Source of the DNA: Anastrepha obliqua
Taxonomy: Eukaryota > Arthropoda > Insecta > Diptera > Tephritidae
Assembly: GCF_027943255.1 (NCBI RefSeq)
Contig: NC_072896.1
Span: forward strand, 68,962,501-69,026,500
Length of the DNA stretch: 64,000 nt
Direction: 5' to 3'
Of this stretch, positions 1 to 9,931 are shown in pieces (the first letter of the stretch is position 1; each line of letters starts with the position of its first letter). A model generated the notes under the pieces. It saw nothing but the letters and a program-made list of their open reading frames with translations, had not been told where the DNA came from and did no database searches. Made by a program: the position numbers and the translations under genes.

Positions 1-735
1 ACAAGCTGGGTAGAGTACACTGTCTGAGATGCCCAACCTTTCCATGTGCTTCGCTCACAGAAAGTGGCCCGTCATCAGTCCAACCAGCCATCTGCACTCC
101 CTTCTGCTTAATGACCGGAGGGTTTGCGACAGTCGATCGTACATGACAGGTAACATCAGTTTAGTTCATCTGCAGCCTCTCTCAGTCTGCCAAGCTCACT
201 TGTGGGTTGTAGTTACCCATTTGCTAACCGTGGTTTTGATGGCCGAAGAAGGGAGTGGCAAAACGGGCTCTGAGCCAAGGAAGTTGGCCTCAGAGCCTAT
301 CTTAGCTGAGGAGTCAGAGGTCTCGTTACCCACGTGTCCCGGGACCCATGTTAGCATCAGCCTATTATGCATACCGGCATAGTTCAGCCTGGATTTACAG
401 GACTTGACTACCCCCTGTTGTGGTTGGAGGGCTTTCTAAGGCCATAAGCGCAGCTTGGCTGTCGCTGCAGACACATATAAATCTGCCTCCCCATCGGTTT
501 TCAACAACAAAGTTCATCGCTTCTTGAACTGCATACACCTCCGATTGAAACAAAGATGCATGCATTCCAAGAGCAAAGTGCAGTTTTGACCTACTGGACT
601 CCACGTAGACCCCAAAGTGGGAGCCATGCTCGGTCCTGGAGCCATCCTGGAGCATTCCAAGCATACCCGTCATTCCTACGGATACATTTGAAAAATGCAT
701 TAATGAATTATTAAATTTCAACAAGTGCACTCATT
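1..735 (-). pseudogene. R1/LOA-type LINE ORF2 relic: RNase H plus C-terminal domain
   Basis: Read on the minus strand, 730-395 carries a retrotransposon RNase H domain. It has a DGSRTEHGSH segment (first catalytic Asp), then an FQSEVYAVQEA helix (Glu), then SDSQAALMAL (Asp), which is the usual D-E-D order of LINE-encoded RNase H. Below 395 the frame is broken, but another frame ends with an HMERLGISDS...C stretch resembling the Cys/His-containing tail of these ORF2 proteins. Such proteins copy LINE RNA into DNA at the target site. The reverse transcriptase that should precede the RNase H is absent, and the sequence above 735 is unrelated, so this is a truncated relic that may continue past the left edge. 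Clade assignment (R1/LOA/I) is approximate. Confidence 0.7.
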
Positions 736-914
736 ATATATTGTAACTAAGCAAAATAGTTCTTTTAATAAAATTAGTTTTGCTGCGGCAGCGACGCGCC
801 GGTTAATGTATGTAAAGGGTTATCAAGTTAGAGATATCGGATTTTAAATTGAAATAAAGCAAAGTTTTTGAGGTCGTAATCAACATAAATATAAACAGGG
901 TCAGTAAAACCAAG
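736..914. other. unassigned AT-rich spacer
   Basis: Between the two LINE relics. No coding potential or repeat recognised. Confidence 0.4.
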
Positions 915-1477
915 AACTTAGTGAATTCTAAACAATTTGGTTTTAAATATATACATTCAACTATACATGCAATTAACCTTTTGACCTCCGAAATTAACTG
1001 GAGCTGGAATAAAAAACATGACGTAGGAGCTTGCTTCTTCTACATTGAAAAAGCTTTCGACAAAGTGTGGATCGAAGGCCTGATATCTAAACTCATAGCC
1101 TATAAATTCCCAGTTCACCTCACCATTCTCATTTATAACGTGCTGTCAAAAACAAATGTTCAGTACATGTAAATAATATTAAAAGTAGTCGCGTTTAATA
1201 TAGCAAATGAATTGCAACAATGAACAGTAAATACCCCAGATCTTTTCAATCTCTTTATACTTAACTTACTGCATAAAATAGACAATATTATCATAACCTT
1301 TGCTGATGATATTGACATTTACCATCCAGACAGAACAATAGAGGATACTAACAGAAATCTGTAAGTGAAATACAAAATTGTGGAAGATTTTGCAGCAAAC
1401 TGGCATCTTAAAATAAATACAACAAAATGCGAAAGCATTTTTCGTATTTCTAATCAAACTTCAACTAATTTTTTTAT
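915..1477 (+). pseudogene. Jockey-type LINE reverse transcriptase, 5' part of split copy
   Basis: The 921-1172 frame matches the finger/palm region of Jockey-clade reverse transcriptase: a QFGFKYIHSTIHA segment (normally QFGFR..HST), then ACFFYIEKAFDKVWIEGL (normally D.EKAFD.VW; the first catalytic Asp is replaced here by Tyr-Ile). Downstream, past frame breaks, come a recognisable TFADDIDIYHP-like active-site remnant near 1297-1325 and KINTTKCESIFRISN near 1415-1455. The frame then stops at a mariner insertion and resumes at 2609. The element is 5'-truncated, lacking ORF1 and endonuclease, and clearly dead. Confidence 0.75.
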
Positions 1478-2608
1478 ATAATTTATAATGAGCTTTATTA
1501 AATCAAATATGTACCATTTTGTTCGACTACCTTTTGCCATTTTTCTTCTAGACACATTATTCCATCAGTGTAAAACTTTTGTGATTTCTCGGCGAAAAAC
1601 TGCGACAAGTAATTTTCACAGGCTTCTCTTGAAGCCAACTTTACTCCATTAAGGGAGTTCTGCATTGACCGAAACAAATGGTAGTCCGATGGTGCAAGGA
1701 GAGGGCTATATGGTGGATGCATCAAAACTTTCCAGCCAAGCTCTCCCAGTTTTGCCGAGTCATCAAAGACGTGTGTGGCCTAGCGTTGTCCTGATGGAAG
1801 ACGACGCCCTTTCTGCTGATCAGTTCTGGCCGTTTTTTTTTCGATTACTTGCTTCAATCTCATCAGTCTCAGTTGTTGACAGTAAAGTGTAGAATCAATC
1901 GTTCGAGCAGGCTGGAGCAGCTCATAGTGGATGATTCGTTTCCAATCCCACCAAACACACAGCATAACCTTTCGAGGCGTCACTCCTGGCTTTGCGACCA
2001 TTTGTTGAGCTTCATCACCCTTGCACCATGATCTTTTTCGCTCATTATTGTCGTATTTGATCCACTTTTTCGTCTCCTATTACCATTCGCTTCAGAAATG
2101 GTTCGATTTTATTTCGGTTCAAAACCCTTTGATGATGAATGTTTAGTGCCTTGGCGATGTCATGGCAGCTTATGTGATGGTCCTGGTCAATTTTTTCCAT
2201 AATTTCATCGACTTTTTCAACGATAGATCGACCGGAGCGAGGTGCATTTTTCACATCGAAATTTCCAGAACGGAAGCGAGCTAACCATTGTTGTGCTACA
2301 CGAACTACTGTGTCAGTATCGTCTCCGTAAACTTCGCAAATTGCATTGGTGGCTTGCGTGGCATTCTTCCCTTTTTTATACAAAAATCTTAAAGTATAGC
2401 GAGTTTCTTCATTATTTTCACTCATTTTTGAACAGCTATAACTTTTTTTCAACTTCTCCGAATTTAATTATTTTTTAGTTCAATGAAGCTTGAAATGTCA
2501 CCTTTCTAACACCATATGATATGACACAATGTGATTGGTAGCAGTGGAGATAGATGACTCCAACGACATCTATTGACAAAATACGAAAAGACTTTTTCGA
2601 CTACCCAA
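1478..2608 (-). mobile_element. mariner relic (mellifera-type) inserted in a Jockey LINE
   Basis: A minus-strand mariner transposase in pieces. Residues from 2452 downward give the N-terminal helix-turn-helix region (LRFLYKKGKNATQA, RFRSGNFDVK). These jump directly to NRNKIEPFLKRMVIGDEK, so about 35 residues including the WVPHEL motif are deleted. A second block (1780-2001) carries the GVTPRKVMLCVWWDW strand. After a frameshift through the HQDNARPH region, the C-terminus (1498-1725) has PPYSP...APSDYHLF with the third catalytic Asp. The right end near 2590-2608 has the inverted-repeat motif GACTTTTTCGACTACCCAA beside a TA; the left end is eroded. LINE coding sequence flanks both sides, so the insertion postdates the LINE. 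Not functional. Confidence 0.85.
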
Positions 2609-3240
2609 TATAATATCGAACGAAACCAGAATCCCTATTCAAACCAATGAGAAAGTCAAATATCTCGGTATTCACCTTGATTCATTTTTATACTATAACA
2701 ATCACACTAACCTCCAAGTCCAGAAGACCGCAAGAGCTTTCCATATCTATGTATAAAAAAATGTTTTCATCAAAACTACTGCACAAGAAAGTCAAAATAT
2801 TAATGTATCAAACCCATGCAGATCAAAAATTGTAACTATACCTGATTGTCATATTATAAACTTAATAAGAAAACATATCAGGCGTTGCCTATGCAATACC
2901 AATACCAAATATATATAACAATAAATAACATATTAGTAAGAGCGTTTTACCACGAAAACGGCGATTATTTCTCACTAGCTATTTCTAATGGATTTGCACC
3001 TCCCGAATCCTTCTTATACCTCGACAAAAAAGGCTTTATACAAAAGAAAACCACACGCCAATAATATATCACATATTCAGAAGAGCGAACAATAAAGTAA
3101 TCACATCAAAAACACTTAATGCAAATAATCAGCGTATTGATACATATATTTCAAGCTGCGACAAAATTGAATCCACCCTTCCCATTAAAAATTGCTGGTG
3201 GTTAACAAATGACACGTAACAATATCTCACACCACTTTTT
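2609..3240 (+). pseudogene. Jockey-type LINE, 3' part of split copy
   Basis: This continues the protein interrupted at 1477: the frame at 2617-2745 reads ISNETRIPIQTNEKVKYLGI then HLDSFLYYNNHTN, the KYLG motif that follows the reverse transcriptase palm in Jockey elements. From 2846 to about 3190 other frames hold weakly LINE-like residues and many stops. No clear poly(A) tail marks the end, so the right border is a guess. Joining the two LINE halves across 1478-2608 restores the usual order of RT motifs, which is the best evidence for nesting. Confidence 0.65.
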
Positions 3241-3477
3241 TAGTTTGACTACCTTATTTTACAACCATAAGCCTTTTATTATAAACAAAATCTATGCATC
3301 GTTTTTGTTTCCCTTTTCTCTGCATCAAAGATATAAAATATTTTAATAACTTCTAAGTTAAAAAAAATTAATTTCAATATATAAGGAAAAGTTACTCGAC
3401 ATCAGATAATATAGGTACTTGAGAGCTCGCCTAGAGTCATTGTACGACACATCATTACTATACTAATACTATATACC

Positions 3478-3572
3478 GTTATTAGAAAAAAACCATTTCT
3501 TCATTTTGGAGTCGCGTGGAGTTTCTTCCGAATGGTAGTCACGCACCAACCTCTTCGGCTACGGTGGCCGAA
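3478..3572 (-). mobile_element. tRNA-derived SINE, 5' head fragment
   Basis: This matches the minus-strand head of the SINE at 9091-9399: the ATTAGAAAAA block, then CATTTTGG, then TCCGAATGGTAGTCACGCAC and a degenerate form of the box-A region ending in CGGTGGCCG. The middle (box B) is eroded. It abuts a DD41D transposase fragment immediately to the right. Confidence 0.7.
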
Positions 3573-3710
3573 AATGTCCAAAAGTCCACAGGTTTGATGT
3601 TACACGATCTTGGTGGCCAATCTGCTGGTTTGAGGCGAGAGATAAATTGCTCACCGAAACGACGACGCAGTAAGTCCATTGCTTTGCAAATAACTCGAAA
3701 AGTTTTAAAG
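3573..3710 (-). pseudogene. DD41D (rosa-type) transposase fragment
   Basis: Minus-strand frame from about 3705 down to 3575 reads FGEQFISRLKPADWPPRSC then NIKPVDFW. The transposase at 43328-43933 has FGERIISRRGPVAWPPRSC then DITPLDYFLWG at the corresponding place, just before the third catalytic Asp. Only about 45 codons remain. It is a broken scrap of the Tc1/mariner superfamily DD41D branch, with no inverted repeats left. Confidence 0.75.
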
Positions 3711-4775
3711 TTATTCTGCTAAATTGTACAAGGATTGTTTTAATATAGACCACCAAAAGCTTTGCCCAAAACAAATAGTTGAAATCCGAGCAAAGAATTA
3801 TGTAGGCAGAATAGCGATTTTCGAAAGTTCTGCAAAGATCTGCGAAGATCTGCTATCGTAAAAAACCACTCCGGAAGAGTCGTTTCACGCCTAGAATATA
3901 TACAACGAGAATCATTGAACTGAAGGGCGGTTAGAAAATAGAGTTTAAGAAAAAGGTTTTTGAAAAACAGTCATTAAATTCTTTAAATTTAAAATGTATC
4001 ACCAAATTCATTTTAATCACAGTCTCGATATTAAACGCTCTCTCCATTCCCCCTTGCCTACGATTAAAGTGCGACACTAACCAACTTTTAAATACACTCC
4101 ATTTCCACTAGGAATTGTATCATTATTCGCACTTAGCTATGTTTGCTTGTAGGTTTTAAACTAAAATTTCAAATTCTCTCCCCTAAAATTTTCAAGTCCA
4201 CGATTTCCGTTGATATACGAGTATGATTTTAAGCCACCATCCACTTTTATTCAATTTTCGCTTCGTACAAAAACCAACAAACTTAAGTAGTTAAAAGTTT
4301 GCATTGTTTGCGTTTGTTATTCGAATTTTTGGTATTTGTTTTTTATTTGTTCGACCATCACAACAATTTGCCATGGTTGCTTCTCACCACTGGGGTAGGT
4401 TAACCTCGCCAGGTTGAAGTAGTCGGCGGTCGTTCTAGTCGTAATTTCTCCCCCTCAGCTGCTGTCCCTCAGCATCAGCCCGGCGAAACTTTTGAATTAC
4501 AGTTTTAACAATGCCCAACAACATTGAAGTTCATCGAACAACTCAACTACAAATATTATTTTGCTATTGATTGCTTTTATTTTACTTTATGTTATTGCTT
4601 TTTTTGTTTTTTTTCTATTGGCAACCTGATCAGCGCAAAGCAGGTCGTTAGCCGTGAAATGTAATGCTGTTTATTTACATATTTATTTTCTTGTTATTGC
4701 TTTGGAGTAATTGGATTTGGCTAGAAGTATTAATAAGAGATTTTATTTTTCAGGCTTTCAAAAAGTCTAAATATA
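3711..4775. other. no gene recognised; AT-rich, T-rich intergenic
   Basis: About 1.1 kb with short runs of T, no long reading frame and no match to any repeat seen elsewhere in the window. A slightly more balanced patch at 4375-4500 (CCTCGCC..., CTGCTGTCCC...) is unassigned. Confidence 0.5.
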
Positions 4776-6054
4776 TCAGGTCAGTCCATAAGTTCGTGCG
4801 TTTTTTAAAGGTGGTTTTAAAATGAATAAAAAAGATGTTTAAAGTATTTATTAAACAATTATATATTTTCCTTCATTATTTACAATGTCTTCCCAACGTT
4901 TAGGCAAATTTTTAATTCCCTGCTCAAAAAATTGTTTGTCCTTGGAGCCAAAATACGCTTCGATATACAATTTTATAGCATCTTTTGAGGAGTAGTTCTT
5001 GTTACTCATATGGGTTTGAAGTCCACGGAAAAGGTGATAATCACAAAGTGCAATATCCGGAGAGTATGGTGGATGCGGCATTAGCTCCCATCCGAGCTCG
5101 TTCAGCTTGCCTAATGTTTGACTTGCGGTATGAGGTCTTGCGTTGTCGTGGTGAAACCAAACTTGGGGTCTATTCACTAAAGACGGTCGATTTTTTTAAG
5201 TGCCTCATTTAGGTTTGATAGCTGACGGGAATAATAATCAGCAATTATCGTCAGGTTTGGTTCCAGAAGTTAATAATAAACAATACCGGCCATATCCCAC
5301 CAAATAGACAGGAGAATCTTCTTGGGGTGAAGGCCATCTCTAGGGGTCGGTTCTGGTGTTTCATCTTTATCAAACCATTGGCGTTTCCGAATAGGATTAT
5401 TGTAAAGGACCCATTTTTCACCACCAGTAACGATACGGTTCAAAAAACTTTCATTTTCAATCTGTTGCAGCAGCTGAGAACTCACAGTCACTCTCTGCTG
5501 AAGGTTGGCGACGGAAAGTCTATGCGGCACCCATTTTCCCAGCTCTGAAACCTTTCCCAACTGAACCAGGTGCCTGTCAACTGTTCCATGTAATGAATTT
5601 AACCTCTGAGCTATCATCTCGACTGTCAAATTTGGCTCAGCTTTCATGAGTTCGAGCAAGGCGTCGGAGTTAAAGACTTCAGAACGAGCAGCGCGCGGGA
5701 CATCCTCTACGTCGCAGTTACCCCTTCGGAATTTTTAAAACCACTTTTGCGCAGTCCTTACACTCGCGGTATCTTCTCCGTGAACAGTGTTTATTTCTGC
5801 AGCAGCAGTTGTTGCATTTTTACCACTTTTATAAAAAAAAATACAAAATATGCCTTTTATACGCGTTCGAAGATTCCATTTTATTTTTTAACAACACGTG
5901 CTTCTATCCGCGATTAAAATCACTTGTTGAATGCACAATATATCAAAGAAAATATAAATAGTTCCGTTAATTCCGTGAATAATTTTTTGTATGCAAAAAT
6001 CGTACAAAAGTGAAATTATGGGTAAATTACGCACGAACTTATGGACTGACCTGA
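4776..6054 (-). mobile_element. complete-length mariner with perfect ends, dead transposase
   Basis: A 1279-bp mariner flanked by TA (4774-4775 and 6055-6056). Its terminal inverted repeats are identical for 26 bp, starting TCAGGTCAGTCCATAAG. The transposase runs on the minus strand: FYKSGKNATTAAAEINTVHG (about 5840), EDTASVRTAQKWF then a stop, KFRRGNCDVEDVP, then 5270-5659 with WVPHRL. The C-terminal block (4851-5177) has HHDNARPH, PPYSPDIALCDYHLF and the 34-residue D-D spacing of mariners. The first catalytic motif reads TGGEKW instead of TGDEKW, so the catalytic Asp is replaced by Gly; there are also stops and frameshifts. The element cannot make its own transposase, but its ends look suitable for mobilisation in trans. 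Confidence 0.9.
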
Positions 6055-6289
6055 TATGTGGAGTATTCACAATGTTGTAAGTTGTTGTAAGTGAGAATGG
6101 CTCAAAGTGGCATGTTATGAAAGTTCACATAGCTAAAGAAACATTTGTTTTGGCTTCGAGTCCCCTAAAGATTTATTTAACCATTCAAAACTTTAGAACA
6201 TAAAGCAACACGACTCTTATGAAGCTTTGTAAATCCCCTAACATATTAAAAATGTATTCGTGTTTTTATTTGTATTGTCACCGCCAATA

Positions 6290-6552
6290 CTTAACTAAAA
6301 AATATGCCAATATGGATGCGCTGAAGAAAGCGATTATACGAGAATGGGCCAAAATACTTCAAGATCACATTCGTGCAGCATGCAACTCATTTTTTGACCG
6401 TTTGAAGGCTATAGTCAAGGCAAAATGTGGTCATATCGAGCTAAAGTGAATATATGTTGAAATTGTAATCATTTTGAAAAATTTTGTCTTTGAAGTCAAT
6501 AAAAACGAATTTCACACAAAAAGTTATGGTGTTTTTTCGTTCACCCTGTATA
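6290..6552 (+). pseudogene. Tc1-like transposase C-terminus with 3' end
   Basis: The frame 6300-6449 reads YANMDALKKAIIREWAKILQ, DHIRAACNSFFDRLKAIVKA and ends at HIELK, the terminal helix region of Tc1-like transposases (usually ...L..AI..EW..I......I....RL.A.I.A.GG). A short AT-rich trailer follows, then CACCCTGTATATAC at about 6541, which looks like the outer end of a terminal inverted repeat. Everything upstream of the C-terminus is missing. A diverged relative lies at 26905-27120. Confidence 0.75.
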
Positions 6553-7079
6553 TACATATATATGTGCCTACGTTTAGCTCGTTACCCTTAGGATATTACC
6601 AGCATAGTAACTACAAAGAATCGCTATGACAGTAAAGTTTTAATGCCTTAGTAGCATAGCATTGCATAGCACTTGTAAACAAACTAATCTTCTATCGGAG
6701 CTGATTGTCAAACCAGCTAAAAAATAATTGCTGCAAATTAAAATAATTGACTTATTTTTTCTCGCACTCGATCCCCGGTAAACAGCAAATGCACTAATTT
6801 AAAAACTAGTCACCGCTTAAGCTGAGCTTGTTTTTAATTTACTTTAATTGATGCGTCAAGTTAAATATATTTTGTATTTTTACAGACACTGTCAAGTATT
6901 TGCATGCATAATGAAGTTTTAGATATACGGCGTTTTTGTAAACTCTGCAGGAAAATCTGCGCACGTGAAAAAATTTTGGTTTCAGCATTTCTTTGTGAGT
7001 AAGTATACATTCGATAGAACTCTTTCTGCTCTACAAAACTATGCTAATTGTATTTTTATAAGTCTTGAAGTTTAGAAAT
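6553..7079. other. no gene recognised
   Basis: AT-rich spacer without coding potential. Any left end of the mariner relic starting at about 7080 should lie here, but I could not see one. Confidence 0.4.
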
Positions 7080-7356
7080 GGAATACCCAGGAAGCGAACG
7101 TCAATATTTTCGACACCTGCCTTCTTTGCTTTTCATCGAAATCAAAAAGCCATCGAAGTAGCCCGAGACATTTGCAACGTGTACAGTGAAGGCGGGTCTA
7201 CAACACACAAAGTTCAAAAATAGCGCCTTTGACTTCAATGACACATCCCGCAGCGGAGGACTTTCTGAATTCGATGAAGAACGTCTCAAATCACTTTTGA
7301 AACACAAACAGCGCTTTTTGTACCGAATCGTCACGGAAGATGAAAAATTGTGCCTA
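7080..7356 (+). pseudogene. mariner relic, 5' part (host of a nested element)
   Basis: Frames in this stretch give LPSLLFIEIKKPSK / FHRNQKAIEVARDICNVYSE (N-terminal helix-turn-helix), FKNSAFDFNDTSRSGGLSEF and DEERLKSLLKHKQRFLYRIV then TEDEKLCL. The last segment is the first catalytic motif, normally TGDEKWCL, with Gly changed to Glu and the following Trp lost. About 60 residues between LKSLLK and HKQRFLY are deleted relative to intact mariners. The sequence is then interrupted at a TA by the element 7357-8279 and resumes at 8280. Confidence 0.75.
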
Positions 7357-7544
7357 CCTTCTACTCAAATATGAACGAGACGGTATCAATAAAAGGGTCC
7401 GCGGATGACATATGGCAAAAATAAATTTTTTGTTTTTTGGTAAGACTGTTATAAGCTTACATGGCAAATTTCAGCGTGATATGTCACATAGTTTGTTTTC
7501 TGTGCTACTATAAACAAGTCAAGCTCGAGTGTGTTCTTCGAATT
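7357..7544. repeat. left inverted arm of the rearranged mariner
   Basis: 188 bp, starting CCTTCTACTCAAATATGAAC and ending ...GTGTTCTTCGAATT. It is the reverse complement of 8092-8279 with about 7 mismatches (about 96% identity). It replaces the native 3' end of the element. Confidence 0.9.
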
Positions 7545-8091
7545 CTCTTTTATGACTTCAATTGTCTCAAAATGTTTTCCACGGAGCGGCAACTTGAGCT
7601 TGGGAAACAGGAAAAAGTCACATGAAGCCATATCAGGCGAATACGGTGCTTGCGGAACGATATTAACATTATTTTTGTTCAAATAATCGCGAACAAGACG
7701 TGATGTGTGAGCTGGTGCATTATCGTGATGCAAGAACCATGACTTGTTGTCCCACAATTCCTTCCTTTTAAGACGAATGTTCTCGCGCAAACGGTTTAAA
7801 ACGTCTAAATAATATTCAGCGTTAACCGATTTTGCGATTTGGGCGATTTTCAAGCACAATTTCCTTTACTTTTCCGATGTTTTCGTCGCTTACTGATGTT
7901 GCTGGACGACGTTCATGAGGCAAGTTTTCAACCGATGTACGGCCCTCTTTGAACGATTTGTACCACTAGAAAACACGTGCACGCGATAGAGCAGGTTGTC
8001 TGCAATATTTTTAAGGCGTCTGAAGCCGAAATTTTGTTGGAATAACAAAATTTCAAACAAATTCTTTGTTCAACTTGAATTTCCATCGTTA

Positions 8092-8279
8092 AATTCGAAG
8101 AACACACTCGAGCTTGACTTGTTTACAGTAGCACAGAAAACAAACTATGTGACATATCACGCTGAAATTTGCCATGTAAGCTTATAACAGTCCTACGAAA
8201 AAACAAAAAATTTAATTTTGCCATATGTCATCCGCGGACCGTTTTATTGATACCGGCTCGTTTATATTTGAGTAGAAGG
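8092..8279. repeat. right inverted arm of the rearranged mariner
   Basis: The native 5' end plus leader of the element, 188 bp, inverted relative to 7357-7544. The same leader, minus a short deletion that removes the ATG, is found at 13936-14100. Confidence 0.9.
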
Positions 8280-8475
8280 TATATATCAATATGAAGCCAA
8301 AGAAAGGGTCGGTGGCTCCTGCAGATACGCCAAAGCCGAGGTAATTTTTCGCGGAATGGCATCAACAAATTGGTTGAGAGGTGGCAAGGAGTTATAAACA
8401 GCAACGACGAATATATGATTGATTAACTTATTGATATAATTATTGTTTTTTATTTAAATAAAAGTCTTCGGTAAA
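8280..8475 (+). pseudogene. mariner relic, 3' part (host of the nested element)
   Basis: Resumes the relic of 7080-7356 directly across the nested element: the frame reads YINMKPKKGSVAPADTPKP (normally YVNMKQRK.W..PGDTPKPR), so the join across the insertion is in register. It then jumps by deletion to NGINKLVERWQGVINSNDEY, the transposase C-terminus, followed by a stop and an AT-rich trailer. The central half including the second and third catalytic Asp is gone. No clear 3' inverted repeat was seen. Confidence 0.75.
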
Positions 8476-9080
8476 GACGCTACGAATTCAACCAATCCAA
8501 CCCAATAGTTACTACAAGTATTTTGAACCCAGAAATGATTGCTTGTGCAATTATTTTTACTAGTTCAAAATATATCCAATTGCAATCCAACAACCAAAAT
8601 TTGCCTCGACAAAGTAACTATTTTAGGTTTCTTAAAATGCTTAAAATTCGTCTTATTTACCGATCCCATTTACGATTTCTTTGGATTGGATTTCTTCCCC
8701 CTAATAAAGTTTGACACTATGCGAACTCTTCATAGTGGCATAAAGTAGATCAAGAAAGTTATCAGCACGGTGTTAAATGGACAAACGTTTTTTAATCGAG
8801 GGAGCAATGGTATTTTATGAAGTTAGGGTAAGATAATTATGAAGTTCGAGAATACTTCTTCGCAACTTAATTTGCTTGCTTTTCATTGATAAATTTCTGG
8901 TACTCTAAAGGCACACCCATTCAAATAGATAACAAAAAAAATGGTTTTATAATTTTTTACGAAAAAGGTTTTATTTATTTGTATCAAAATTTATAAAATG
9001 ACAGGGGCAGAGTAGCAGGATGAGAGGTATTTGTGAGGTATACCTCTTTGATGACACGTTTTTTTAATCCTACAATAGTA
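8476..9080. other. no gene recognised
   Basis: AT-rich spacer; two short overlapping open frames at 8523-8748 have no recognisable motif and are probably chance. Confidence 0.5.
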
Positions 9081-9409
9081 TTTCTCAAATGGCGGCCGCC
9101 GTAGCCGAATGGGTTGATGCGCGACTACCATTCGGAATTCACAGAGAGAATGTCGGTTCGAATCTCGGTGAAAACACCGAAATTAATAAAAACATTTTTC
9201 TAATAGCGGTCGCCCCTCGGCAGGCAATGGCAAACCTGCCATAAAAAAGCGCCTCACAAAAATATCTGCCGTTCGGAGTCGGCTTGAAACTGTAGGTTCC
9301 TCCATTTGTGGCACAGCATCAAGGCGCACACCACAAATACGAGGAGGAGCTCGGCCAAACACCCAAAAATGGTGTACGCGCCAATTATATATATATATAT
9401 TTCTCAAAT
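9081..9409 (+). mobile_element. tRNA-derived SINE with 10-bp target duplication
   Basis: The unit 9091-9399 is bounded by identical 10-bp repeats TTTCTCAAAT (9081-9090 and 9400-9409), the target-site duplication expected of retroposition. Its head is tRNA-like, with an internal RNA polymerase III box A at about 9102-9112 (TAGCCGAATGG) and box B at about 9155-9165 (GGTTCGAATCT). The tRNA-unrelated body contains conserved blocks shared with the other copies in the window (GGTCGCCCCTCGGCAGGC; CTGCCGTTCGGAGTCGGC) and ends in a (TA)n tail. It encodes no protein and would depend on a LINE for mobility. It is not a tRNA gene, because the variable region is long and the 3' acceptor half is absent. 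Confidence 0.9.
9102..9165 (+). promoter_or_regulatory. internal Pol III promoter (boxes A and B) of the SINE
   Basis: Box A TAGCCGAATGG fits TRGYNNARNNG; box B GGTTCGAATCT fits GGTTCGANTCC except for the last base. Spacing of 42 bases lies within the normal tRNA range. Boxes are better preserved here than in the other copies. Confidence 0.75.
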
Positions 9410-9930
9410 TTCTTGAGCTATTCGTAAGCATAAGTCGTATGAGATTTGCAAGCATGTGCCAGGCGAATGAAATGATAATCAAAATTAACAACTTGCTATT
9501 GTTTTAAGGACTTAATCATAATTTGCGATTCTCTTGCTTTCTGAATGTAAGCGATCATGCATAAAATAAAATGCAAAAAATTCAGTGAACAAAAATAATA
9601 TGTACATATTTAATAAATTTATTAAAAAGAAACGTGTTAATGTAAATACAAATCCATAACTTTTTACAAAATTTTAAAAAAGTATCTCTTTCTGGCTCAC
9701 TCCTAAAGATTACCAATATTTTGAACCCCAATCCATTGACGTACCCATATTCCGCAGCCATGATAACTTCTTTCTTCCGATGCCTCGTTTTCCTCCTTTT
9801 CTTGCAGTATAAGTAAAAGCTGATCAATTTAGAGGTATCCGATTTTAAACAGAAATAAAACAGCGAAAATTCAAATTGATTGGGCAATCTTTATTATGTT
9901 TGTGTAGAATCACATTCAAAGATAACTCTT
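9410..9930. other. no gene recognised
   Basis: AT-rich spacer with no convincing frame. Confidence 0.4.
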
Positions 9931-9931
9931 T

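Larger units (their letters stand above)
7357..8279 (-). mobile_element. rearranged mariner with 188-bp inverted arms
   Basis: A 923-bp DD34D mariner flanked by TA (7355-7356, 8280-8281). Unlike its sister at 13936-14834, whose ends share only a short inverted repeat, this copy has two 188-bp arms differing at about 7 positions. The right arm is the normal 5' end and untranslated leader; a start ATG with EIQVEQRICLKFCYSNKISA follows at about 8085. The left arm is an inverted copy of that leader, joined inside the transposase gene after VIKENSK. The remaining transposase (7449-7859) has HHDNAPAHTS and PYSPDMASCDFFLF, but a large central part including the first catalytic Asp is deleted. It sits inside another mariner relic. 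Confidence 0.9.

Noticed and set aside
9091..9180. tRNA gene
   Set aside because: Boxes A and B are present but no closed cloverleaf with a normal variable loop and acceptor stem; the same head recurs attached to a constant SINE body.
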